A program made the translations under genes and the position numbers. Of a DNA stretch of 64,000 nucleotides, positions 43,562-54,541 are shown piece after piece; positions within the stretch are counted from its first letter, which is position 1, and each line of letters starts with the position of its first letter. The stretch comes from Pyropia yezoensis (taxonomy: Eukaryota; Rhodophyta; Bangiophyceae; Bangiales; Bangiaceae): positions 7,704,545 to 7,768,544 of the forward strand of contig CM020620.1 in assembly GCA_009829735.1 (NCBI GenBank), written 5' to 3'. The notes beneath the pieces were generated by a model that worked only from the letters and a program-made list of their open reading frames with translations, was not told where the DNA came from and ran no database searches.

Positions 43562-43574
43562 GCGGACGACGATA

Positions 43575-44600
43575 TCGTGCTTATCTATAAAATGCCCAGG
43601 CGCCGTGCTGCGGCGTTTGCAGCGTCTTGCCAGACACTGTTCCATTGGCCTGGGAGGGGGTGGGCCGGACACTGCTGCAGATTGTTGCCAAACGTTTCAG
43701 CCCGCAGCCCGAGGAACACACCTACCTCGCGTGAAGAGCTCGCGATTAGTATCCCCCCGCCTGGCGTGTCACCCGTTGGGCCGAGAAAGTGTCCTCAACG
43801 ACCTGTCTGGTGGGCCCATGTTGTGGCCCAGTCTCGGTCTGAGAAAACTCCACGAATGCTGCAGGTGGCCCTCTAGAATGGGGACTCAAACGCCGCACTC
43901 TCGATTGCTTTGTGCTTAATGAAACCCCTAACTGAAGCACTGGGGGCGCCCCTGCACCCAATTTGCGGAAACGCCGCAGCCCCAGCCATGGCCACTGCTG
44001 AAATGGGCGACCGAACGCCGCAGGCTCCAGACCGTGTCGGGGATCTTTCAGCGTCGTTCTCTGCTTTTCTGACTTTCATGGCGGCAATTCATTGGACGAT
44101 CCCAGACCAGGCGTCCCACTTGGGTCTTCATTAGGCGAACTTGCGCACCCTTGACCAGCAAGCGGTCAACGACGTTAAGCGCTCGAGAGTGGCCACCGCG
44201 TGTCTCCTCACGCGTCAAGGATCTTTGCTGGGCGCTGACCGCATGCAGATGCGGTGCCCTCTCCCTCTCCGCTCTCCCCGCTTCCCCCCCACTCTCGCCG
44301 GGTCGACAACAAGTTAAGCGTTCGTAGGGACGTCGACCCGCGGGGAAACGGATGCCGAGGACGCCGCGGCAGCGGCGTCGGCGGTGGCGCCGCCGCCGAC
44401 GCCGTCGGCTGTGGCCACGACGGGGGTGCTATCACGACGGCAGTGACGGCCATGGCGGTAGTGCCGGCCACGGCCGCCGCCACGGCGACGGGGTGGTGCT
44501 TACGCCAGCGCGGGTGGGCCTCCTTGGCGGCAGCGTGTCGGCTGGCGGTGCGCTTGGGGTGTGTTTGGAGTAGAAGCCCCTCCACGGGGTCGCCGACTCG
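43575..44600. other. Intergenic, no gene seen
   Basis: Only short unassigned ORFs. Confidence 0.4.
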
Positions 44601-44609
44601 CCTCCGCCG

Positions 44610-45330
44610 CTGATGCCCGCCGCGAAGGGCGCCACTGATGGGGGCACGGCGATGTTCGACGTAGCCGTGTCGCCGCCGGCGCTCCTCACCGTCCCACGCC
44701 GCCGCCGTTGCGGTGTGGTCGTCCACGGTGATCCATAACACTCTGGGCGGTGGTGGGCGCGGCCGCACGTGGTGTGGGGGCATTGCCGTTTCCCGCGAGG
44801 CCGTCGCGTTTTCTAACAACACCTCCGGCCACGGCGGGGACGCGGAGGAGCTCACCACCGCCGCCATCGTGTGTGCAGACGCGCGGGTGGACTGGGGGAG
44901 CGGCTCAGTGATCGCCCAGCGTTCGTTGCTGCTGGCGCGGGAGGGTGCAGGGGGGTCGACACTTGCGTGCTTGCGGGCGCCTCCGCGGCCGAAGGCGCAT
45001 GCTGGCGGGCGCCTACACGGCCGAAGGCGCCGCAGCGCTTGTGGGTGTAGCCGCCGTGGGGGATGCCGCCGCCGCCGCGCCGCGGGCGGCGGGGGCGCGG
45101 GGGCCACAACCCCTGGGCGCTCTGGGAGGGCCGAATTTGGCGCCGATCCCCCTCCCGCGGCCTCTGGCGGTGGCGGCGGCGACGCGTCAGGCGGTGGCGG
45201 CGGCGGTGGTGGCTTTGGCATCACCGGCGCGCTGGTGGTGGTGCTCAGCGGGCTGGCGTTTGTGGTGCACTGGATGGGGCTGTGGGGGCTCTCCAAACAC
45301 TGCGAAGAATACGTGCCGATCGCGGCGTGA
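44610..45330 (+). pseudogene. Possible beta-helix/Pmp-like gene remnant
   Basis: The 205-codon frame 44713-45330 reads STVIHNTLGGGGRGR, CGGIAVSREAVAFSNNTSG, then AIVCADARVDWGSGSVIA, reminiscent of right-handed beta-helix repeats (GGI...F.NNTA.GGG) of polymorphic outer-membrane-like proteins, followed by a Gly-rich stretch and a hydrophobic segment GFGITGALVVVLSGLAFVV. Upstream, another frame has DGGTAMFDVAVSPPALL. The frame change suggests decay or a missed intron. A minus-strand ORF of 379 codons (44208-45347) is the Pro/Arg shadow. Weak call. Confidence 0.25.
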
Positions 45331-45349
45331 GGTAGGCAGCCCCGCAATG

Positions 45350-47117
45350 GGGTGAAGGGGGGGCGGGCGGTAGCGGATGGGCGGTTGCCCGTGGTCCTAT
45401 AGGCGTGCGGTTTTCAAGGGAAAGAGTAAGGAAGCAATTGCACAGTACCACTGACAGCACACACACATAACAACCAAAAAAAAAAACGGAACTGGCAGCT
45501 CGCTCGCCATATCGCAGACGTATACATGAATGAACTGTACGTACAGTTCAGTCCAAAACCAACCGCCCGCTGCTGCCGCCCCGGGTACGCGCGCGCAATG
45601 GTGACTCTGCCTGGCCGGCCGTCCGAGCGCTCGCTCACGCGGGACACAGCGGGTGTGGTAGCGGCGGCGGGGACGGGCGGCCGCCAGGCTATCGGCGTCT
45701 ACGGATCGGCGAGGCAAGCAGCACGCGCCGTCGCGTCGGGGAACGGCGTGGTGTGGGGGGCGCCACGCCGTGACCTGCGGGCACGCCCTCGAAGACACCA
45801 AAAACAGAAATGACAGGGCAGCGAGCACGACGGGCAGCACTCCCTCACTCAACACCCAACGTTCCCCGTCGGAGGCGCAAACCGTCGCTGCCAGCCTTCT
45901 CCCCCTCCCGCATTCAACCGACACGTCCTCCGCCCGCGCACAAGGCACGCCAACGCCATACGGCGCCCACGTCTCCCACCCCCCACCCCCCCACACCCTT
46001 GCCCCATCCCTTCCGTCACGACCTTCACGACCGTCCCCCAACGGAACCTCTGTCACTGCCCGTCCAGCCCCCCCACGTACAGCGATAGCACCTCCCGCTT
46101 CATTCGCGACGCAAGCGCCGCCGACACGGTACAGGAGCCGACCGCCAACGAGGTGAGGGCGGGAAAGCCATCCATCCCCCCCCCAATAACCACCGCGACG
46201 AGCCCATGGCCGACGCGCGTCGAGCATACAGTGAGCTCGGCGAGCGCCTCGTGCGGCCGCAGCATCAGAAGGCCCGCGAGGTTGAGGCATCAGTCTTGAA
46301 ACCCGTCGAGGGCGCCGCCCACTCGTTCCGCTCCCCCTCCCGGACCGTACAGTCACGTTCTTCTCGGACTGCGTCGGCCCCAGTCGTTCCGACGCTCCCA
46401 TCAGCCGTTGATGACGTCGGCCGTCGCCTGCGCGTCAGGCCCCCCCCGCGGTGGGGACGTGTGTCGCGGCACTCATGAGTGGGGTGCAGGGGGTGAGAAC
46501 GGCGGTGACCGGGAAGGGAGAGCGGCCCAACTTTTCTTCCACGGCGTCGAACTCGGACGGTGGCGGCGGTGGCGGCAGCGTTGGCGACAGTGTTGGAGGC
46601 AGTGTCGGCGGCAGTGTCGGCGGCAGTGGCGGCGGTCGCAGCGACGGCGGAGGGGATTGGGGAGTGCTGGGGGTTTCGCGTGTTAGGGTAGCGCGTGCCG
46701 ACCTCCTGCGCGTCCTTCCACGTCGGCTGCTGCTACACAGGCCCGTCCGGTGCGCCATGGAGTACACTGCCACCGCGGACCTTGCAGGCAGGGTTCACGA
46801 CCGTCTGGCTGCCGCCGCCGCTACCCGTACGGTCGCCGATGCCTTCGTCGTCGCTGCCACTGGCCGCCACACGCATGCCGAGAACGTGGACGGTCGATCG
46901 GGGGACAGGCCAAGGAGGTCGTGCTCATGGAGCTTGGAAGCCACATCAGAGCACACCTTAGGGAACAAAAATAGTCGAATGCAACACTTGCTCCGCGGCC
47001 ACGTCGGCGGTGGTGACGTGGGCGCGGATCGTCTCCCCCATGGGGGCGTTAGGGTGTGGCACGACGGTGGGGGGGGATGCCTCGCGTGGGTTGTGAGCGG
47101 CGGAGTGGTTGAAAGGT
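45350..47117. other. Unassigned region 5' of the gypsy insertion
   Basis: Long ORFs on both strands (334 codons minus at 45397-46401; 223 codons plus at 46451-47122) overlap without recognisable domains; 46555-46635 is a GGCGGCAGTGTC-type Gly/Ser repeat. I cannot say which strand, if any, codes. Confidence 0.3.
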
Positions 47118-47479
47118 TGTAGCAATATGGTTGTCCGTATTGTGACCCTAATATTAGGGGGGCTACTTCTAATCCATAACTTCAATTTGAGAGTCCGAGC
47201 TGGTCACGGTATCTATAAGTTACGTATGACCTGAGGGACTTGCATCTTGGGGTGGAGGGTAGTTAGTAGTGTCTCCGAGGGTTTATAACGAGGGGGCCGG
47301 TGGCGAATCCACCGCCGGCCAAGGTAGAACAACAAACCCCTCCCATTTGGGCTCCCATCTTGGTCCCGTGGCTTGCGCTCCAAGGACAGCAACCTTGGCC
47401 TCCCGGTGACGTCGGTGCCGATCCCCCTTGGTGAGTGTTCCCTGAGAGTGGACGTGCGACGGATTCCTATTGTGCTACA
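47118..47479 (+). repeat. 5' LTR of gypsy element
   Basis: 362 bp, TGTAGCAATATGG...TTGTGCTACA, identical to 57576-57937; its ends form a short inverted repeat (TGTAGCA/TGCTACA). Confidence 0.95.
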
Positions 47480-47480
47480 T

Positions 47481-47494
47481 TGGTGGAGCAGCAG
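47481..47494 (+). other. Primer-binding-like site
   Basis: TGGTGGAGCAGCAG starts two bases after the 5' LTR, same as in the broken element at 2605. Confidence 0.6.
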
Positions 47495-47704
47495 GGGACG
47501 GGTTTCCGTCACCCTTGTGGTGAGGCCGTCTTCGGCCCTGGCACACGGATAGGGATCCGGTCCTTTTCTTGTACTCGTGGTGTTGCGACCTGATCGATTG
47601 TGTTGAGCTTTTACCCGTGACTGTGACCTACTGTTACTCTCCCCAATCTACCCCCTCGCTCTCTTATTCGTGGTGATCGTTGCGTCGGTTGACTGATTGT
47701 GACT

Positions 47705-49888
47705 ATGTCTACCCAAGAGACGGGGAACGTTCAAGATGACGGATCGGCGTCGACGCCGACTCCGGAGGTGACTACGGGAACCGGGATCGGGAACCCGATC
47801 GATAACATTGAGACGCCAATGCTTTCCGGTGCCGGATCGACGTTTGGCACGGCTCGGACGGCAGGAGGCGGGGGCCCGCCTCAACTGTCGTCGACCGACC
47901 TCACTCCGCCGCCTCCTTCACCAGGGGATTCCCTGATGGCATCATTGGCCCGCATCGAGGCCCGGTTTTCCGGGCTCGACGCCCGTCAAGATCGGACGGA
48001 GGACGCAATGGCAGTGCTGATGTCAACACGGCACACGACGGGACCCCGTCGTGTTCCTCCCACACCGGTACGGTTCGAACCGGCCGGACTACTTTCGGAG
48101 TCCACCAGGGTCAATCCCGGGGTTGCTACTCCTGGACAACCCCCGGACACAATGGGGTATGGGTCCGACTCGTCGGCAGAGTTGGAACGGAGTCACACGG
48201 AGCGATACGCTCGGAGCACCCGAAGCGGACTCCGCGGACACGACCCGGCGGATACGTACGCCGGGGGAGAGTCGGTTATTGGGGGAGGGGGTACCCTCTC
48301 GCAGTACCCCCACGACGAAGGAGGCCAGGCAACTCGGGTTCCCGAGGTGCCGACGCCTGAAGTACCATCTTCAGTGGTGGAAGCTATGACCGCGCAGGTA
48401 ACTGCGAGCCTACTGAAGCGGATGGAGTCCGATGAGTTCGCTCATCAACTGGCTAAGCGACTGGATATCCAGGACGCTGACACGGAGATCGTCAACGAGG
48501 TCTTCCGGTCGGTTCTTACTCCGGAACGTTATCGTTTGGAGGACCGCTCTACCACCGTATCGGAATCGATGCGTAATACGTCGCATCGGGCGATCCGCTC
48601 TATGCAGACCCTTATGAAGGGAGTCCCTATGTTCGGGGGGCCGAACGGACGCCCGTTGGCAGTCATCGGCTTCTTGACTAGCTTCAAGGCAGCCGCAGAC
48701 AAGGCGCTCGTTAACGAGGGGCTGGCCCTGGAGATCCTCCCGTTCTTTGTTGATGAACGGGTGCGAGGCATTCTTCGCCAGGCATCCCCGATGCCGGGAA
48801 TGAGGGTCGCGGCCACCCCCATGGATTACCGTGGGATATTGAAGGAGCTGCTGAGCAGCTACCTCAGTGAGGACAAGTGCGAGGACCACTATCGGGCCCT
48901 TCGCACTGCCACCGCCCAGTCCTGGGAGGATGAGGAGATGTTTGGACGCCGGATCCAAGAGCTCGACTACGAGCTGGGGAAGCTCCTCGGAGAAGGGGAG
49001 CTACGGGCCATCCTGTTCGCAGGAGTACCCAACTACGTGCGGATATCCGCACGGGGCGCCAACACGGCACGGACGAACTTCAGTCGACTGATGCATATGT
49101 GCAAGTCCCTAGGGGACGCCTACCGGGTTCTACACCCGGAGTGTGCCTTGGCCCCGAAGCCCAAGGGTGAGGGAGGCAAGCCCAGTCTTACCCCGGTACC
49201 GAGGCAAGAGAAGGTGGAACGTAAGGCCGCACCAGTACTGGTGGCGACCGAACATACCCCTATTGTTGAGGATGACCCTCTAGTCGACCAACAGGGCCAC
49301 CTGTTGCTACCGGCGACGCCGGTGATTGATGAACATGGTACGGTAGCGTACATCGCCCCGGCTGGAACCCAGTTCCAGGTCAACGAAGGAACGGGACGGC
49401 GCGTCCCGTATGTGCGGACTACGGGGTACTCCCCGGTGACGGGTAACCCTCACCAACCCTTGCCAACATGGGCGGTGCGCACGGAGGCCCCTCCGCAGAT
49501 TGCGGGCCGACCCAACCGGTTGGGGGAGTCCATGTTCCGGTTGACCCAAGGACCCAAGGCCTACCAGGGAGCAGGCACTCGGGCGCCCGAGGGAGGCAAC
49601 CGTAGCTACGGGGCTACCCCGATGCGAACTCAAGGGGGGACCGGCACGTCCGGGTGTATGTTGTGTGGGGATCCCCAGCACTGGGTGTCTTCCTGCCCAC
49701 TCATCCCCGAGGAGTCTCGGCGGGCAGCGGCGCAACGCAAGGCATCCACCGGGGGGTATCCCGCCCGAGCACCCGGACCCGCACCGGGTAGGCAGCCAGC
49801 TCCAGGTGGAGTACTGGCCGTCGAGGGGGCACCTCCTCAGCCGGATGTCCCGGCGGACAGCACCCTACCAAGGGCGGGAAACGAGTAA
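47705..49888 (+). CDS. gag of gypsy element
   Basis: 727 aa from ATG 47705. Pro/Thr/Gly-rich N-terminus, a helical capsid-like middle (for example FLTSFKAAADKALVNEGLA, LSSYLSEDKCEDHYRALRT), and near residue 650 a single zinc knuckle CMLCGDPQHWVSSC (CX2CX4HX4C), as in retroelement nucleocapsids. It forms the particle and packages RNA. The frame ends nine bases before the first Met of the pol frame. Confidence 0.85.
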   Translation: MSTQETGNVQDDGSASTPTPEVTTGTGIGNPIDNIETPMLSGAGSTFGTARTAGGGGPPQLSSTDLTPPPPSPGDSLMASLARIEARFSGLDARQDRTEDAMAVLMSTRHTTGPRRVPPTPVRFEPAGLLSESTRVNPGVATPGQPPDTMGYGSDSSAELERSHTERYARSTRSGLRGHDPADTYAGGESVIGGGGTLSQYPHDEGGQATRVPEVPTPEVPSSVVEAMTAQVTASLLKRMESDEFAHQLAKRLDIQDADTEIVNEVFRSVLTPERYRLEDRSTTVSESMRNTSHRAIRSMQTLMKGVPMFGGPNGRPLAVIGFLTSFKAAADKALVNEGLALEILPFFVDERVRGILRQASPMPGMRVAATPMDYRGILKELLSSYLSEDKCEDHYRALRTATAQSWEDEEMFGRRIQELDYELGKLLGEGELRAILFAGVPNYVRISARGANTARTNFSRLMHMCKSLGDAYRVLHPECALAPKPKGEGGKPSLTPVPRQEKVERKAAPVLVATEHTPIVEDDPLVDQQGHLLLPATPVIDEHGTVAYIAPAGTQFQVNEGTGRRVPYVRTTGYSPVTGNPHQPLPTWAVRTEAPPQIAGRPNRLGESMFRLTQGPKAYQGAGTRAPEGGNRSYGATPMRTQGGTGTSGCMLCGDPQHWVSSCPLIPEESRRAAAQRKASTGGYPARAPGPAPGRQPAPGGVLAVEGAPPQPDVPADSTLPRAGNE
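49876..49882 (+). promoter_or_regulatory. Slippery heptamer for gag-pol frameshift
   Basis: GGGAAAC sits in the X_XXY_YYZ register of gag two codons before its stop (G GGA AAC GAG TAA). Pol is open in the -1 frame across this point. A possible stem CCGGGG/CCCCGG (49901-49906 with 49933-49938) lies 18 bases downstream, longer than the usual spacer. -1 frameshifting is a known gag-pol strategy in LTR elements. Confidence 0.55.
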
Positions 49889-49896
49889 GAGGAAGG

Positions 49897-52800
49897 ATGA
49901 CCGGGGGGCGCTGGGGTTACCCAAGCAAGCCACCCCGGAGTACCGCGGGGAAAGCCCCACGGAGAGCGCGGTTGAGCCGACGCCGCATCAACCCCCGGGT
50001 ACACCTTCCGGCCCCGACGACACGGCGTCAGGGGATTGATGACCAACCTCCAAGGTTGGGAGGAGAGGACGGGAAGCCCCGTCACGTGGAACCAGACGAG
50101 GGCCCTGTTCAGGATGCCCGAGCTACACCGGATATCGGTGTAGGACATGTGTTGTTTACCTTGGAGAACTTCAAGGTATCAGCCACACTGGGGGTTGACC
50201 CCCAGTCGACACGATCGTACTACCCTGTACTGGACACAGGGGCTGGACCCAACCTTATCCGGAAGGATACCCTCCCGGACAAGTGGCTTCCACGAGTCAG
50301 AGTGACTCGGGGACCCACCATCAAGGACGCGAATGGTCGACTCATTCGTACGACCGCAGCGATGTCGCTGCAGGTTACCATCGGGGATCTCACCACGGAA
50401 GTTGACTTCCTGGTATGTGAAACGCTATCGGTGCCCTGCATACTGGGGTGCACCTTCATCAACGTTCACGTTGATGCAATCCGGCCAGGCCGGAGGACCG
50501 TCGAGCTTCAAGAAGCCGACGGGACGAAGCGAGGACACACGGCTATCGTCACGGACCTGACGCTACAAGGAAGCCACGTTAACGTGGCTGAGGTGTACGC
50601 AAGCGTCGAGCCGAAGACACTTCGGTTGGCCAAGCGAACTCGCTTTGAGACGTTGTCAGAGACAGTCCTCCCGGTTAACTGCGACCTCGCAGGCATCTGC
50701 AGAGTCCAGTCCAACCTACGGACGTACAAGCGCCATGGGTTGACCATGGCCAACGGTCTCATAGACCTCCCAGCAGGAGGGTCGTCCCTCCTAGTGATGG
50801 CGAACTACCGCCGTAAGGCAGTCACCCTCCCGAAGGGAACTATCCTCGGGATTGCCGAACTCTACGAAGGAGATATCCTTACCCCTGATAAGGAAGGTCA
50901 AGTGGAACCACTTGAAGTACTGGCGGTCGCCGAGACCACCGAGCGACAGCAACCCGATGACGGGAAGCCTAACCCATCGGCGGCTCCGGCGGACCTGCCG
51001 CCAAAGGACCAAGAGGCCTTGAAGGCACTGGCCGAGGCTGACCTCGACCACCTTCCCCCTTCGGTAGCCGAAGGGGTACGACGGATGCTAAGAAAGCATG
51101 ACGGTATGTGGACAGGCGGGGCCTTGGGGACCATTGGGGCAACCCAACATCGTATAGACCTGGTACCAGGCGCACGACCCGCCCGCTCACAACCGCACCG
51201 AGCGGGACCTATGCAACGAGAGATCGTTGATGGAGAAGTGAAGAGGATGAGTGAAGCTAAGGTGATCCGACCTTCGATGTCGGAATGGGGTGCCCCAGTC
51301 GTTATTGTGCCGAAGAAGGATCAAACCCCTCGGTTTTGCATCGATTATCGACGCCTCAACTTGGTTACCAAGAAGGACTCATACCCTTTACCAAGGATGG
51401 ATGAATGCATCGACTCCCTGGGGGAGGCTACGGTGTGTACCACCATCGACTGCAATGCCGGATACTGGCAGATCCCGGTGGCGGACGAGGATATCCCCAA
51501 GACGGCATTCGTCTGTCACAGTGGAGTGTACGAGTTCCTAAGGATGCCCTTCGGATTGTCCAACGCCCCCGCTACATTCCAGCGGGCTATCGACATCATA
51601 CTGTCGGGGGTGAAGTGGCGTAACTGCCTAGTGTACCTCGATGACGTCATCGTCTTCTCGCGTAACATGGATGACCATGTACAACATGTTGACGAGGTAC
51701 TCACCCTCTTGAAGAACGCCGGGGTAACCCTGCGTCTGAAGAAGTGCGCCTTCTTCCAACAGACGGTCGAGTATCTGGGCCACCAGATAACCCCTGGTAA
51801 ACTAGGGGTACTCGAAGCCAATACCCGGGCACTCCGGGATGCCCGGTTCCCTAACACCCAGACGCAGCTCAAGAGCTTCCTGGGAATGTGCAATGTATAC
51901 CGACGGTTCGTCAAGGACTTCGCCCGGATAGCTAAACCGTTAACGGTTCTTACGAGCAGTACCTTACCCAAGGTACTCCAACCCCCTTCGCCTAGCGAAG
52001 AGGAGGCATTCGAGTCGCTGAAGCGAGCCCTACTAGCCCCACCCGTCCTTGCGTTACCGCATAAACGGGGTACCTTCGTCATCGATGTCGATGCGTGTGA
52101 TACACAAGTGGGATGCACCCTGTTACAGGGAGAGACGTTGATAGGTACCGACAACGTTATCCCGGACCTACGTCCGGTAGGGTACTTCAGCCGGACACTC
52201 AACCCGGCTGAGCGGAACTATAGTGCCACCGAGCGTGAATGCCTCGGAGTTATATGGGCAGTGCAACTGCTCCGTCCATACCTGGAGGGCTCCAGGTTCA
52301 TCGTGAGGTCCGACCACGAACCCCTACGATGGCTCCTCAACCTTGGTGACAAGGATTCCGATAGCCATGGGAGGCTAGCCCGATGGAGGCTGAAGATGGC
52401 CGAGCACGACTACCGCACGGTGTATAAGGCTGGGTCAACCCACCACCTCGGAGACGCGTTGTCTCGACTCGACACCCCGAGCGGGGATACCCGCCCGGTG
52501 GACGAGGACATCCCGGTAGTACCGGTGTGCATGGTGGGTAATGCTACCCAGGGTATGGCTGACCATACCATGGCACACCTTGCGTGCCCATTGACCCTCG
52601 CGGACTTCCGCGAGGCACAGGCCAACGACGATGACTGTAGACGTCATCGGGCTAACCTCCTGGCCGGTACGGCCGGCATCTTCTCCGAGAACGAAGACGG
52701 ACTCATATACCGGCGGGCACCCGCCGATGGACGACATCAAGTCGTGGTTCCCGTGTCCTTACGGCAAGCCGTCATGAAACGAGAACATGAGAACCCCACA

Positions 52801-54063
52801 GCCGGACACCCGGGGGGTTCACGTATGTTCGCAGCAATGCGAAGGTTCTTCTACTGGCCAGCAATGGCCGTCGACGTGGTCGACCACGTAAGGGGATGCC
52901 ACCCCTGTGCACGTAACCGCATGAGTCTACATAGGCGGGCGTCTGCCATGAAGCTATTCCCACCTGATGGGCCCAACGAGCAAGTCGCTATCGACATACT
53001 CGGGCCACTTCCGATAACGGAAGAAGGGAACAGGTACATCCTGGTCATGTCTGACCGCTTCACTAAGCTGTCAAGAGCGGCAGCCATCCCGAATGATACG
53101 GCATACACGATCATGAACGCAGTGGTTGACCACTGGATCAGTGCATACGGAGTCATGAAGCAACTCCTCTCCGATAACGGAGCAAACCTTACGTCGGCAT
53201 TCTGCACTAAGGTCCTGGGCATGTTCGGTATCGAACCACGTCGGGCATCCGACTACCACCCGCAGTCCAACGGGCAGGTGGAGCGGTTCAACCGCACCAT
53301 CGTAAAGATGCTACAGTGCTACGTGGCCGAGCACACGAACACTTGGGACAGGCTTCTGTCCGTACTCACCCTGGCATACAATGCCAGGCCACATCGGAGC
53401 ACAAACATTGCTCCGCTGGAGTGGGTCATGCCACTAGGCGTCGGTAACTTGACGCTGCCACCCGGCAGGTGCACTCGGTATGATACACCGAAGGGCCGAC
53501 CCGCCGAACGCATCCACCTAGCTTGGTTGGCCAAGCTATCGTGGATGATTCCTAAGCTCAAGGGTGCCCTTGACAGAACTCAACTTCGGTATAAGAAGAA
53601 CTTCGACGCCCGACTACGGGTGCGCAACGCAACCCTGGTAACAGGTGACTGGGTCTATATCAGACACCAGAAGTTCCGAGGGAACAAGCTTATGCAACCG
53701 GTCAAGGGACCGTACCAGATCCTCCACAGAGATGACCACTCTGTTATCTTACACTCCGATACGGAGATTCAACGCATCAGCATGAATGACGTCACACCTG
53801 CTCCGATGCCGCAACAGCCTCAGCCGGTACCGGCTGGGTTGCTACATGAAGCTCTTACAACCCACCGGTCAGATGACCCGGTGGGACCGGATGGGATTCC
53901 ATACCAAGTAGAGAGCGTGGTCGGACCCACCGACCCGGACCTACCAGGACCCTGGTACGTCAAGGTTATGTGGGTCGGATACGACTCACCAACCTGGGAA
54001 CAGGCGGCAAATATACCCCGCCAACTCCTCATGCCGTACATGAGGCGACGACGCCTACTGTAA
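49897..54063 (+). CDS. pol of gypsy element (PR-RT-RH-IN-chromodomain)
   Basis: 1388 codons, uninterrupted. Aspartic protease LDTGAGPNLI (residue ~112); reverse transcriptase with WGAPVVIVPKKD, LPRMDEC, FGLSNAPATFQR and the YLDD active site (~580); RNase H VIDVDACDTQVGCTL and TERECLGVIWAV; integrase zinc-binding H..H..C..C region ending CHPCARN, catalytic VAIDILGPLP, LLSDNGANLT and PQSNGQVERFNR; and a C-terminal chromodomain (YQVESVVG, WYVKVMWVGYDSPTWE). Likely made as a Gag-Pol fusion by -1 frameshift. The complete domain set fits a chromovirus. Confidence 0.95.
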   Translation: MTGGRWGYPSKPPRSTAGKAPRRARLSRRRINPRVHLPAPTTRRQGIDDQPPRLGGEDGKPRHVEPDEGPVQDARATPDIGVGHVLFTLENFKVSATLGVDPQSTRSYYPVLDTGAGPNLIRKDTLPDKWLPRVRVTRGPTIKDANGRLIRTTAAMSLQVTIGDLTTEVDFLVCETLSVPCILGCTFINVHVDAIRPGRRTVELQEADGTKRGHTAIVTDLTLQGSHVNVAEVYASVEPKTLRLAKRTRFETLSETVLPVNCDLAGICRVQSNLRTYKRHGLTMANGLIDLPAGGSSLLVMANYRRKAVTLPKGTILGIAELYEGDILTPDKEGQVEPLEVLAVAETTERQQPDDGKPNPSAAPADLPPKDQEALKALAEADLDHLPPSVAEGVRRMLRKHDGMWTGGALGTIGATQHRIDLVPGARPARSQPHRAGPMQREIVDGEVKRMSEAKVIRPSMSEWGAPVVIVPKKDQTPRFCIDYRRLNLVTKKDSYPLPRMDECIDSLGEATVCTTIDCNAGYWQIPVADEDIPKTAFVCHSGVYEFLRMPFGLSNAPATFQRAIDIILSGVKWRNCLVYLDDVIVFSRNMDDHVQHVDEVLTLLKNAGVTLRLKKCAFFQQTVEYLGHQITPGKLGVLEANTRALRDARFPNTQTQLKSFLGMCNVYRRFVKDFARIAKPLTVLTSSTLPKVLQPPSPSEEEAFESLKRALLAPPVLALPHKRGTFVIDVDACDTQVGCTLLQGETLIGTDNVIPDLRPVGYFSRTLNPAERNYSATERECLGVIWAVQLLRPYLEGSRFIVRSDHEPLRWLLNLGDKDSDSHGRLARWRLKMAEHDYRTVYKAGSTHHLGDALSRLDTPSGDTRPVDEDIPVVPVCMVGNATQGMADHTMAHLACPLTLADFREAQANDDDCRRHRANLLAGTAGIFSENEDGLIYRRAPADGRHQVVVPVSLRQAVMKREHENPTAGHPGGSRMFAAMRRFFYWPAMAVDVVDHVRGCHPCARNRMSLHRRASAMKLFPPDGPNEQVAIDILGPLPITEEGNRYILVMSDRFTKLSRAAAIPNDTAYTIMNAVVDHWISAYGVMKQLLSDNGANLTSAFCTKVLGMFGIEPRRASDYHPQSNGQVERFNRTIVKMLQCYVAEHTNTWDRLLSVLTLAYNARPHRSTNIAPLEWVMPLGVGNLTLPPGRCTRYDTPKGRPAERIHLAWLAKLSWMIPKLKGALDRTQLRYKKNFDARLRVRNATLVTGDWVYIRHQKFRGNKLMQPVKGPYQILHRDDHSVILHSDTEIQRISMNDVTPAPMPQQPQPVPAGLLHEALTTHRSDDPVGPDGIPYQVESVVGPTDPDLPGPWYVKVMWVGYDSPTWEQAANIPRQLLMPYMRRRRLL

Positions 54064-54141
54064 CAACCCAACCGACCCCGACTTCGGCTGTGGGGGGGTG
54101 AGGCTTATACCTACTAAGTAGGGTGTGACGTGGTTACGGCA

Positions 54142-54230
54142 GACTTAGATTTCTAAGTCAAATCAGACTTAGGTTTCTAAGTCGAACAAAGCTTAGGTAA
54201 CTAAGTAGAGCTAAGCTTAGGTAACTAAGT
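54142..54230. repeat. Four tandem short hairpins between pol and antisense ORF
   Basis: GACTTAGATTTCTAAGTC (54142), GACTTAGGTTTCTAAGTC (54166), GCTTAGGTAACTAAGT (54191 and 54215): four inverted repeats spaced ~24 bp apart, just where the sense pol and antisense ORF converge. They could act in RNA 3'-end formation or packaging; that is inference. Confidence 0.7.
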
Positions 54231-54541
54231 AAAACCTGAACCTTAATAAGTTAACTTAAAGGTAAAGGCTAACTCCGATAATATCGAAGTAACTAGGGAG
54301 CTTACACGGGAGGATGACCTCCCCAAGCCAAGACACCAAGTGAGGGAGGATGACCTCCCCAAGCATGAACCTACCGGAAGAAGTTGGACGGGAGGAAAGG
54401 CACCACTGAGCCAGAAGGGGTACTCCCCAGGGCAGCAAACAGAGGCAAGCAATGCCCCCAAAGGGGATGAGTTTATACTCACTACTACCCGGCTACCATA
54501 AGGGTTGCCGGGGCCCTCTCCCGCACAAACAATAGCACTCC

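Noticed and set aside
42783-43919. A 378-codon ORF with a YIYIYI segment
   Set aside because: It reads through a (TA)n microsatellite and across the end of a transposon-like element; no domains.
44208-45347. A 379-codon minus-strand Pro/Arg-rich ORF
   Set aside because: Composition shadow; the plus strand has the more protein-like sequence.
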